Assembly: GCF_000224145.3 (NCBI RefSeq)
Contig: NC_020173.2
Span: 1,479,435 to 1,543,434 of the forward strand
DNA: 64,000 nucleotides
DNA from: Ciona intestinalis
Taxonomy: Eukaryota > Chordata > Ascidiacea > Phlebobranchia > Cionidae
Direction: 5' to 3'
Positions 39,501-51,500 of the stretch are shown here, piece by piece. The position numbers and the translations under genes are program-made. The notes below the pieces were generated by a model, which saw only the letters and a program-made list of their open reading frames with translations, was not told where the DNA came from and searched no databases. Each line of letters begins with the position of its first letter. The stretch's first letter is position 1.

Positions 39501-42500
39501 TTGCTTCATAAAGGGATTTGTTTTATTCGGTGTCCTATCTCTCATACCAGAAAGCGGTTTGTTTTGTCTATTGTTCAAACAAGTGCCGCGCCGATGGCTC
39601 TATGACGTCACAGTGGCTGCAGAACAAATACTCTCTTGCGGTCTGGGTGTGAACGCCGCCCGAAAACTTTAGAGACACGAATTGAAGATTTTGTCCCACA
39701 AACTTTTTTCGCCAGCGCGTTACAATAATTCTATACATTTTTAGCAACAATCAATAAAGAATTTAAAATAACGCCCACGAAGCAAAATTACAATATTTCG
39801 TATTCTTTTAACTAAAGCTGAACTACTTAAAACATACGGCGAAGTTAAAATTTATTAAAATATTTATGCTCCCAATACAGTTAATGAAACAATATTGCGT
39901 ATACAATTATCATATCGGTATAAATAAAAGTAAAGATTTTGAATAACCGTTTGCTTTATCTGTTTAACCGCAAACAGTTTGTATAATACCAAAGAAACGA
40001 TCGTAAAATCATCTTCCAAAAAGCACCGTGGTTAAAAATTACACAGCTGTTCATCTGTGCGCTTGAACGAACGCGATACGCACGAAATAATCATGACGTC
40101 ACGCTTCGATCCTAATATGACTTTATCGGTATTCTATGATTTAACAAATCGAATTGACAGCTAACTCGATTTCCGCCATTAAAGTGACCGTTACCTACGT
40201 AGTATGATATCCTTTTACGCCGATCGCACTTTTAGATAATTTAACGTCAATTACAGTAAACGTTTTGGACGGTAAGTCCCTGGAGTCTATTTTCACTGTT
40301 TTTTTTTCGCGGAATAAATTTCGTAACTATGTGTCAGTTTCCGGGCTGTGACGTCACGTCATAAATTCTTCGCAACTTCACAACACAAGAGTTAGTATTT
40401 CGATCGGCGATAATTTTAAACAGAAAGGGTTTTAGGTTTCACTCTTTTCTATTATTAGACAATTGACAGCCCTTTCCAGCACCCATTGATCTAATTCTAC
40501 TAGATTCAATGGACAGCACCCTTATTGATTGCTGTACAATACAGCATCTCGAAATGGCGAAAATCCTATATTTAGGTCAAGTGTCCATATTGACAAGTCT
40601 CTCGCGCTTTCAATCTCCTTCCCGTTTTCGTCGTAGCAATTATCCGAAACTAATTCTTTCCGTTTTAAAATAAAAGTTTGATTAGGAAAAATTAACCCAA
40701 CATAGCAACGGTTTGTATGCTGACAGCCAACGGTGCGTAACTTTGAATGACTTTTATTGTAAACATGTCTTTAAAATCAACCACGCGGAACGTCTCAGCT
40801 GAACCAACGCTCTTGTTACGTCACACTCGATATTATTTGTGAAAAAAGAGCGGAAGTCCTCCTCTCTAGCGACCTCTGCTGGGAGGTAAATTCTCAATAT
40901 GTTTAACGTGAAAATTGCCAAAAGCAAAATTCCCCAACGCGTACAGTACTCCGCAGGGACTACTAACGGTTCAATCATACCGTGGGTGTGGTTTATTATT
41001 ATTTCTGTACGAAATCGAGTCAAAGAAAAATATTTTTCTCAAAACAAATTTTATTGTTTTAGAAAAGAATCGTGACAAAAAATCCGTAATATTTCATTTC
41101 TTTATTTATACAGTCGTTACGAAATCCGCGTTGTAAAATATCGTATATTAACCACATGTTTGCCTAATGTACTACAGGAGTAAACCTAACTGTGTGTGGA
41201 CTAAAATATGAGCGCGCACTGCAATCGTTTGTTAAACCTTTAACAGAATTAATATCGACAGCTGTTAAGCAGTGCTTCGTAAAATTGCACGTTCAGTAAA
41301 ATTATTACAAATACGTTATGTTTTGTTTAGGGCGTGGAATATATTACAAGTTTGCTTGGGAAATCTAGTTTTCTTTTCCGTCATTTATCTATTATTGTTT
41401 TCTCTCACGGCGCTGTTAATAAGGTCGGACCCGGACTTTTCTATCCACGGTTTATTTACGCAATAAAGCGTTGTGTTATGTCACCATGTATCTAGTTCCC
41501 ATTGAACGCAGTCGCTTGCGCTGACTTAGTCTTTGTTCAATCCCGCTTGTGTAAACACTCCTCCTGGGAGAAGGAGTGAGACAATTAGTGGGAGGAGAAT
41601 TCCTTTGTTCGGGCGGATCAGGATTTCTGGCATTTTTATTCGCGAGAAAAAAACGCATGCCATCTTTAATACGTTTCCGCTCGTACTTTACATACGCATT
41701 TTTATCTCGAAACGGCGAACGAAATTGCCGCCGGCAGTCGTTTAAAAGCTTTTTAATGCCATGACCAAACAACATAACTTTTTGGAAAGAAGATTTCAAA
41801 ACTAATCCAATGTCACTTTTATATTGCTGCCAATAAGATTATTTTTAGTTATCCAAACGAAGCCAATTTCAGTCCAAGCACATTACCCAGCTATCACTTG
41901 TAAAAAGTAGAGCTTGTAAAAAAAACACGTCCGACTCGTCGATTTTTTCTGCGCTCGTAACCGACCTCTAACGGACATGTAAAAAGTTATCGCCACCCGC
42001 CGACCGTCGCCTTTTTTTATAATGCTATCGATCGTACTGGGACACAGCATTGGTGACCTGGCCTAGTTTGTTTCACCTCTGTTGTATATTGTCACCTACA
42101 GCAGCTTAATTGCGCTGGCTGAGCAGCGGGTTCAGTTTCGGGTCAATTTCACGGAAAAAAAATAATCCACAAAGTCGTGAGAATGATTATTTTGCCCACA
42201 TTCTTGCGGCCGGATTTTCATTAATTTCAGCTTTTTTGACCCTGCCTTTCTCCGTGTTGTTTTTTTGCAAAGATTATAAGTTATTAATATATATTCGACA
42301 TAAACGCCAAATCTCATGATCGGTTTGAAATACTTGCGTTTTGATCAATTTGGTTTCGTAACCGCCTCGTTATTGTCTGTGCGGACCCGCATTATGTCTA
42401 TACGTTAGCAACGAGGCCATATCTTTCAGATCAACCCGGTCTTCTAGGTCATCTCGGTCACGTTTATGACTTGCGCTTTGTTTTGTAAATTCCTTCTTGT

Positions 42501-45500
42501 GTTTAAAAAGATGGAGAAACTAATTTTTTCACAAAAATTGCTTCTGTGAAATCTAGAACAAATTTCGTTTTGTTCGACGCGAAATTGTATTTTTTATCTT
42601 GAAAGTATTTTTACCGGATGTTTTCGAGGCATTTTGAAGGCTAATTATAGTATTAGTGACAACCAATTTACTTTAACCATAAGGACACATTGGCGCTGGC
42701 GGCGATAAAACTGTGCACAGAAGCTGGGTAATTATAAGGTATTGTCAATTAGCGTTTTCGTGACTTCCATTTTCGGGCCATACCAGTTCTATATATGCTG
42801 AGGCAGTGTCATGTGGAAAAACAAGTTGCCAGTGGCATTTCAACACAGCCCATACTGGTAGCGCTGAATGTAAAAGTAGCACTGTTGCCAAAACAACCGG
42901 CGAAAGCGTCACTTTGGGCGCCGCTGTCGTCTCTACCGCTGGCGTAGGACTTGGCCGTCACGATTTTGGCTCACGAGCCGCCGGTTTCGGCGAATTTGCC
43001 GAATTCCGAGCATCACGGTTAAGACCGAAGAAAACAAGCTTGAGCCCGATTCCAAGAATTGCACACATCAGCCGGCCCACTCGCTTACAGCCTGCTCTCT
43101 TCAAGTAGGCTGAAAACAAAGTTATTCTGACCACGCTGCTGTTGTTCGCCAGCACACAGGCGCAAATCACCGGTTTTTATTGTAGCCTGCCACACTCGGC
43201 AACACTTCTCCCCACCGGTGTTATACAAGACCTTGAGTTCTGTATCCGTGGTGCTTTTCACAATACATGAGCATTAGTCACGAACTTTTCAGCGAAATTC
43301 AACAAGCTCTTTCCTTTGGCAATTGTGATGTTCGTCGCGATATTAACGAACCTAATCTATTTGTACGGTCGCGCCCAGAGCTTGTTGGCTCGTCATAAAC
43401 GACATACAGTTAACAACCAAACTGTCACGTTCCCACCTTATCAGGTTAAAACATGAACATAAGCTGTGTGGTCAGATAGATTTCGGTTTACTCGTCCAAG
43501 ACAGGAACCAACGTACAGCAAGCATAATTTCTTCCGACCTCAATGTTTTATAGCGCTGTGTCAATCTTTTGTCGCTATTTTTTGGTTTGATAAAGCTATA
43601 TATTTTGACCTAATATCAGTTAAATTTAAAAGCTCTCAAAACATTTTTTCGGTTAAATTGCCAACTGCTTCGGTAAACAATATACATTGAGTCTAATTCG
43701 ACCGAGATATATATATAGTAGGATGGGGGACATGGGACACTTTTAGCACAATATAACCAAATATCCTGATCGTGTTTTAAACGATTAACAACGGTCTATG
43801 GGAGTCGTGAAAATACGGTTCAATAATTCTTTAAATGTTCTTTGTTTACTACCAAATGAGACGAGAAAATTGAATGAAAAGATCTCCCATCTTTCCTCAC
43901 TCCACTATATTTAGACGTGATATCAGTTAAATGTAAAAGCTCTCAAAACAGTTTTTGTTGGTTAACGCGTCAACCGCGGTAAACAACATCCAGTCTAGTT
44001 CGTCTAATTCCTCTGTTGTTAAAGCTGTGTCGATTTCTGTGTCGCTAATTCGGTGTTTGGTAAAGATATATATTTAGATCTGATATCAGTTCAACGCAAA
44101 AGCTCTCAAAACACGTCCGGAATGTCGTTACAACAAGTTATATTTATATCACAAATGGCGACCTGTACTGCATTTTACCAGCGACGTTTTCAACTCAAAC
44201 CAATCATTTTATTTTCCGTTTCGTGTGTTTTCGGTTTACATACTACTCTGCAAATCAAAACTGCCTAAAAGCTGCGGCAAAAACCAGTATGGTTTTTAAA
44301 TATGATTGACAAAATAGTTCTGTTTCATAGCCTTTAAATAAAATAAACGTAATTCCATGCTAAAAGCTGCGCTAGAACTGAAAATACAGTTTGTTTTAAA
44401 ATATGCATTTCCACAAAATTCTGTTTCGTACTTTTTTTTTTGAATAAACATATTTTTAATCGTAGCTTTTTCTCCAAGACGAAATGTTGGCTTTATGATT
44501 GCTCGCATTTATTGTATTTTTAACCGCAATTTTTTTAACAGGACGAAATGTTGGCGGTTTCGGAAAAGATCGTTATGCGAACCACCGACCTTGCCTCGTG
44601 GTTGGTCGAGCCTGAAGAATGGAACTATGGCAGCCCCCTTCTCCTTACCCCGGTAAGTTTACGCACAACTCAGCAGAATATATGAACCCCACCACGAGTT
44701 TACATATTCATACCGGCAATAAATCAATTCTCTTTCACTCGAATTCTTTGCATGACTTGAATCATCATTTCCTAAACAACTAATGCTTCAGCTGTCCCAG
44801 CGGGTGTCTGTAGCATTCCACATAAAGCAGTACAAACGAACTCAAATTTGTTTATTGTGTGGGGTAAAATGGGACACCGTCGTAGGTTGTAGCATTAGAA
44901 TGTAGACTGCAGGTTGTAATTGCTAAAAAATAAATAGAGGTTTACTTTTGATGAAATTTGGGGTTGTATAGTAGTGTGGGGTAAGATGGGACCTGCTTTC
45001 ATTCTCTTTTCTCGTCCCAATTGGTAGTAGGCAAAGAATACAGAATTATATAACCGTAGCTCGGGTCCAAAAGAGCGTTAGTAATTCTTAAAAACACGTT
45101 TATACAATACAGGTTTTAGGTGCTAACAGTATCCCATCTTACCCCCAGTAATATTTTATTATTCTTATTAATTTTAATTTTGCTATTATAATTGTAATTT
45201 CTGATGCAGAAACCTCCAAACGGTGGTGTAATACAACCAACTACTCCCCCCCTCCACCGATATTCCCTCCTACACTCCAGTGTAAATATGCAGGACGTAC
45301 TGATGGAACGAAAAGCTCTCAACACATCAAGTAAGAACGTTATGTAATACTGTTATAGCACCCGAATCCCGTATTTCCTAATCGCGTTTTTTACAATTAA
45401 CAACACTTTGTTAGTTGTGGGGTTACGGTTATATAATTCTGTAAATTTGTTTCTTTTACTAGCAAATGTAACTAAAAATATGACATGCTAACCCAGCCTA

Positions 45501-48500
45501 CTATTTGACCGCAAAAATCATCAAAAGTTATATTTATCTTTTAGCAAATACAGCCTGCTGCCTACATTCCAATGCTACAGCCCAAGAAGATGGAAGTCCT
45601 GTACAGCAAACTTGCCAATGCAACGGTGCCAGGAGACACAAGGCAGAAGTTCTAATGCTGAGCGTCAGTGCTTACTGTAGACACAAGGCGCTAATGAAGC
45701 GTATCGAAGGAACGGAGCGTGATTGGCTGGAGCGTCCGGGGGCGGGTTTGATGCTTGCTGCACTTGGAATATTCACGAGTGACAACCCGAGAGCAAGGGT
45801 CGTGTTTTGTCGGGATACTTTCGACTATCCCCAGCTTTTTGAGCACGATTTGATCTGCGAAGAGCTCGGTAAGTGTCACATAACGTACCAGGCTGTGTGA
45901 GATGGAATATTTGTAGTCATTGCGGTAGGACCTCTCTCCAGCGACAGATAAGGCCGATTAGGATCTTCAGATTTTTGCAACTTAGTGCGGAGGCATTCGC
46001 CTCCTGCAGAGTCGTACATAAAAACAGGCAATGTCTGCTCTCATTTTGCGATTGCATCGTGTGGGCGCCACGACCAAGGTTACTGTGCCTTGTTTACCGT
46101 TAGAGTGAGAACCCTTTGGAAGAGATAGCGATCCAATGGTTGCACGCTCGCCGAACGGCATTTGCGCGAAATTCCGTTCCCGCAATCTCGGAGGTAAATC
46201 GAAGTCGAGGTGAAATATTATCGGCAGGACTTTTAGATTAAAATGTCGCGATGCGATTACTGTGTCGTTGCTGCTGCAAGGATTTAAGCGCGAGATACCC
46301 TTTACATGAACCCCGCTTAAGCCCACGCAGTGTTTCGCACTGAATCCGGTGTCTTCATCCGGAATTGAAACTGTAGTATACGGTTCACATGCGTATCACA
46401 TCGGGTTTGTGTTTTCCGTGGAATTTTATTGTCGCTTAAAGTATTTCAGTACTGTGCAAGGTCGGTTAAGGTGATTCATAAGCCCTGTATGGTGCAGCAC
46501 CAAACACACAGGTGCCTTGTGTTGATATGAAACGTTGATCTGCACTGATTTTCCCGGGCCTGTACCATTAACGGCCGGCGGATAACCATCAGATCCCGAT
46601 CGCTGTGAGATAACCGCCACGATAGCCAGTACAACTGCTAATTTTAGCAAATTCGTTCACTACCGCCATCTAAAATGAGATTATACCGTAAACACGCTAC
46701 CCGGCAGCGAATACACATTTCAAATACCTCGTGACTAGATTTACCTCCAAGAATAATTTCCTGTCGCGTATGATTGTTTGCACTGTCGTTTTGCGACGCT
46801 CTTGCATGAACCGTTGTGTACATATTATTATACGCCCTACCAGGAATCAATTTAATTCTAAAGTGTTGATTCACCGTTTTGGTGAACTGTTGCTTAACCT
46901 GAAGGCCTACGTTGTGAACTTACATCACACTGCGACCGTGGGGTAACCCAAATACCCGGAACTCCACAAACATTAGTTAGATACTACGCGACAGTTCTAC
47001 GTCGTCTGGCTATGCTAAACACCTACGCAATCTAAAATGTACAGCAGTCTCGAACCGGTAGCGCGCTCTCTTCTTGCGTATTATTAGACGCTTCTCGTAA
47101 TTGCGAAGCACAGTTTGCGGGTCGCGCAAGGCTGTTGGAACAGTGAAAAGCTAGTACGGCAGTGGTGTCGTATAACTATTAGACAGGTTTTGGGAATCTC
47201 TGTGGCAGCGGCGCCAATCAAAATTAATCTTATGTATCCCGCCGAAGTCTTGGAAAGGTGCGAATATGACCAGACGTTCATGCCGTGTTAGTATACGTCT
47301 ACCGGGAACTGGCCACCGGCAACATACTACTTCTCGAAATCCGCCCGCACGATTTCCTCGCCGAGCTCAGAAAGCTTGCGGGTAGAGAGAAGCGCGAGTG
47401 ATGTGCGTCCATATACGTGTGCCACTGTTGACAGCATTGGAAAATTAAATATTTCGCATGTTTACCGTGTAAGAATATCAGCACTGTGTATTGGAGGCAG
47501 TTTGTGGGCGGTAATGTCTTATGTTTTGGCAGGAAACAGGTGTTAGCTTTCTAGTCAACTTTAGAAAATACAACTTAATTCCTATAAGCGGTACGACCAT
47601 AATGTTACGAGTCATTCTTTATAGTAAGTTTCATGGCACAGAATCGAAATGTGTTGTAAATAGCAGTTCTAGGTTTAGATAATTAGGTTTTGAGACAAAA
47701 TATTGAGATAAAATGATACAGTTTTGCTTAGCAGAGGTTCCCCGTTACATTATGTTATTTTTGTACTAATAATATAATAATAACAGTTTGCAATAGTTTG
47801 ATACTGTTTCAATTATTTTAAAATGTTCTCCCAAAAATATAATGCGTTAATAGTGTTAACTGTTAAAGTAAAATTGAATTTCTTCGATCTTTAGATGTAT
47901 TTTTATTGTTTTGCAGCGCCAGTGTTTAAGGGTCGCCCGCGTAAGAAGCCTAAAAATAAGAACGGCTCAAACGGATCTAAATTAGGCAACAAAAAGTCAT
48001 CGGGAAGTGCTGGAATTAGAAACGTAGCTAATAAGCAAGAAAACGCATCATCAGAAAAGGTAAATGAACTTCATTTTAAAACTTTTTTCTTAGGGTTGGA
48101 CTTCAATTTAAATCTTTTTTCTCGCCTAACTTTCGCTTACTGTTTGTAATGGCACCAAAACGACTTGGCTTTTGTGTTGATTTGTAGATAAGTTTTAGCG
48201 AGCTTTAACAAGACATAGGGCGTAAAAATTCCATACAACTAAATCGCTCATATTTTTTTGATACAAAAGCTTGGACAGTTAAGCGTGTTATTGCTGCTGA
48301 TGCGTTTTCGTAGAAAGCGTGCGACGGAAAGTTCCGGTCGCAGTCTAAAACCCTTTTTCGCGATAACACGCGGTGTGGCAGTTGGATCATTCCTTAGCCA
48401 GACAAATACGTCGCTTGTTTAGACCCGCGACCTTTTACCCCGAAATCTGCGGTTTGTGGAATGTCGGAACGTGTTTGCATTTATGAACGCATGTTTCAAG

Positions 48501-51500
48501 ACGCGGCATTACCGGAATTGCGCTTCTCAGATATGAACAATTTCGGTACAGTAATCAAGTATTATAATAATGGGAAAACTCATAGCCATTTCTAGGAGTC
48601 AAAATTTGTAACATAGTAAACGACATTTCGTTTGTGTTTTGAGCTTTTTCACCACAAAGTTATATAACGTGCCTCCAGCCACGTGGGCACCGTCTCTTAG
48701 CCCTTAAAACATCTTGATCGTCTTACAACCTCAATTAGCAGTCGCTCTTCGTCGAAAAATTAGGACACATCGCGACCTCTGTTGAACTGATATACCAGTG
48801 AAACGCAACTAGTATCAGGATGTCGTGGGACATTGCAATTCGATATGCAAGAAATCACACGCTGCCATTGAATGCCGACAAAGCATGTGGAACGTATGGC
48901 GATAAAATCACATGCCGACCTAGGGCTGTAAATTGCTCCGATAAATGTTGTTACGCTTTCCACAAACCCTCAAATGTGTATTTTCTCTTTTCGCATCCCC
49001 TCGCATCGGTTTAGAGGAGAAACGTACTATAGCACGTTGTTAAAAACAAAACACATTTTCGGAATGCCAGATGTTTGTGTTGTTTATTCTAGATGCCACT
49101 AATTAAGTTGCGACTAGCTTTCAGCACTATACTATTGTGGATAAAAAGCATAATATAGGATCTCCCGGCTATTTACTATGCTTTACCTGGATTTTCAAGT
49201 ATATTTCATGCAACAATACGTGATAGTAGGCAAATGTAAAACACTTTCGCTTTTTGACGAGTAAATTGTAAATATTTAAAACTGAATGAATTCCAGAGGG
49301 ATTTTGGTATGATAATCCAGAAGATCTTTTCTCAGATTGTTTTTCGGCTAGAAGGTCACGCCATGTTGTTTTTAAGCCAGTCACGATATGTTTAGATTAT
49401 GCCTGTTCCAACGCACGTGCACAAAATCGCCATATTCAGCGTGTTCGTCTTGTCATATTAAACTTTTTATAAACAGGACGGCGAAGCTCTCACCCCGACT
49501 CGAAGATACAGCAGCCGCCGCCGCAGCAAGCGCAAATCCCCGCAGACATCACTTTACGAGCAGGAGTTCGCGCCGCAGTCCCGATCGAACAAAAGAAGCC
49601 GGCGTACTTCTGCGCGCACCCCAACACCGGTCAGCGAACTCTCTGACGTTAAACCAAGACTTGAGGCTTCTTCGAGGTCGGAACCCGCCTCCCCTGACTC
49701 CAAAACCAGCGTCAACGGAGGATACGCTTCAGAAGCGACCGTAGCGCAAACTATTGACGCGGCTGCGCAAGCCGCGGTTACCAACTCCTGGAAAAAGAAG
49801 ACTCGACCAAAACGCCGCCCAGGACGCCGATCCTCCACCTCAGCTTTAAGCATAGCAATCAAAAACAGTCTACTAGAAAATAACCCAGTTTCAAAAGAAA
49901 ACGACTCCACCGAAAACAAAACCTCTCAAGTTCCCCGCCCTCCCTCTACATCAAGCTGCGTGTCTTCATCGTCCGATCCATCGTCTCGAAGTTCGAGTCC
50001 CTCAATTGAGCTTCGAACCCGGGATCTTAATACCCAAGCCCCCACACAGCGTTCAGATTCTCCAGCATCTGTTGCTTCTTCTATCGCCAGCCACGACGGT
50101 CTTTCTTCGCCTTCGTCTGGTTCTCCGCTTGATTTTACTGCAATAATGTCTGACGATCAATGCTCTGTTCGAGCCAACGTTACGCCTTTGACTACGGAAG
50201 ATTCAGAGAGCCTTCGCGGGCTTCGCGACGGTAAAATCCTGGAGTCGCAATCTGCTTTCCTCGAGCTTCTGTACCAGTTCATGAGGAAAAGAAACACACC
50301 TATTGGAAGAATACCTTCTCTGGGGTTCAAAAAACGTAAGTTTATTTTATTTTTTTTACTTTTAAAGTTTTAAATAAAAAAAACTTAAAAAATATCGACA
50401 AGCTTTGCCGGTCCAGTTTATGGATATACTTATGAATATAAACGCTGTTAAATATTTTTTTAAAAATTGCTGTTTAAAATTACTATATAAGCTTGTTTAA
50501 TCGTAAAACAAACAAACCGAAACAGTTGTAAAAAATACTCGTTACCTCATATATGTCGTGACTCAACGTTTTAGTCAACTTGGTGTTTACAATTATATTC
50601 TTTATCCTAATGAATCGCCAGTAAAAAACATATTTTTGATTTGTTGTTAATTTAAACGTGATGGTAAACAACTGTCTTAATAGACAACGGATCGTGTCTT
50701 TTTACGCACACTTTAGTTTTTATTAGAAGTTTAACTTAATTAAAATAAATGTCTCGTTTGTCTGTTAGGTGTAGCAACCACGCTTACTTTCTTCCAATTA
50801 AATGTAAATATGTTTTTAACTGTAAGCGTGTTTTAACAACTGTAGTTTTGTCGCTATATACTGTCGTTTAAAAAGTTTCTAAATCTTCGCTACCATAATT
50901 GAAGAGACAAGTAAAAGTTATTATTATTAATTTCGCTGCTAATTATAAAAAAACATCATATAATCAAAATGGCGGATTGCTGTATCCTGCGCTTAAAACT
51001 GTTTCCGAATAATTTTAGCTTATTAGACTTTAACTAATTAACTACGTTACTATTAAAAGAATGCCCAATATCTTACAATAATAATTATTGTAAGATTTTT
51101 AATTCAATTAAATAATTTAATCGAATGCATTTATGTGCTTAAAGGTACTTTATAAACAATGCCGAATAAGTTTACACGCTAAAAGACATAGCTTTCCTCT
51201 TGAGCAATTTTGTCTAAATCACGTTTTGGCAATAAAACACTATATTTTATTCATAACTTTAGTCGGTAAATTCTTTTTTTTGGTAAAGTTATTATTCGCG
51301 TACCCATTAATTGCGCCTTAAGATATCTAAAGCTTTGATTTATCTATTTCATATTTGCATACAGTGAAGCTATTTTTGTAGCAATGCCGCCACACCGTTG
51401 CTGACCGCTTAATTATACGTTTCTAAAGCTTTCTTTGTCTGAACCTGACCTTTGCTTCCTCCCACTTCCTGCTGTTTATGCAAATAAACGAAACATATGC

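Noticed and set aside
41476..41799. 107-codon minus-strand open frame
   Set aside because: Overlaps one of the purine-tract elements and open frames on the other strand; no family motif.
42806..43170. Open frames on both strands (100 and 70 codons) with Ala/Gly-rich product
   Set aside because: Composition effect of a local GC-rich patch; no motif, and not joined by phase to ARID5 exons.
45505..45544. Extension of the ARID5 exon upstream to 45505 as an independent gene start
   Set aside because: The TTTTAG acceptor at 45541-45544 and the phase-1 match to exon 45210-45330 place the exon start at 45545.
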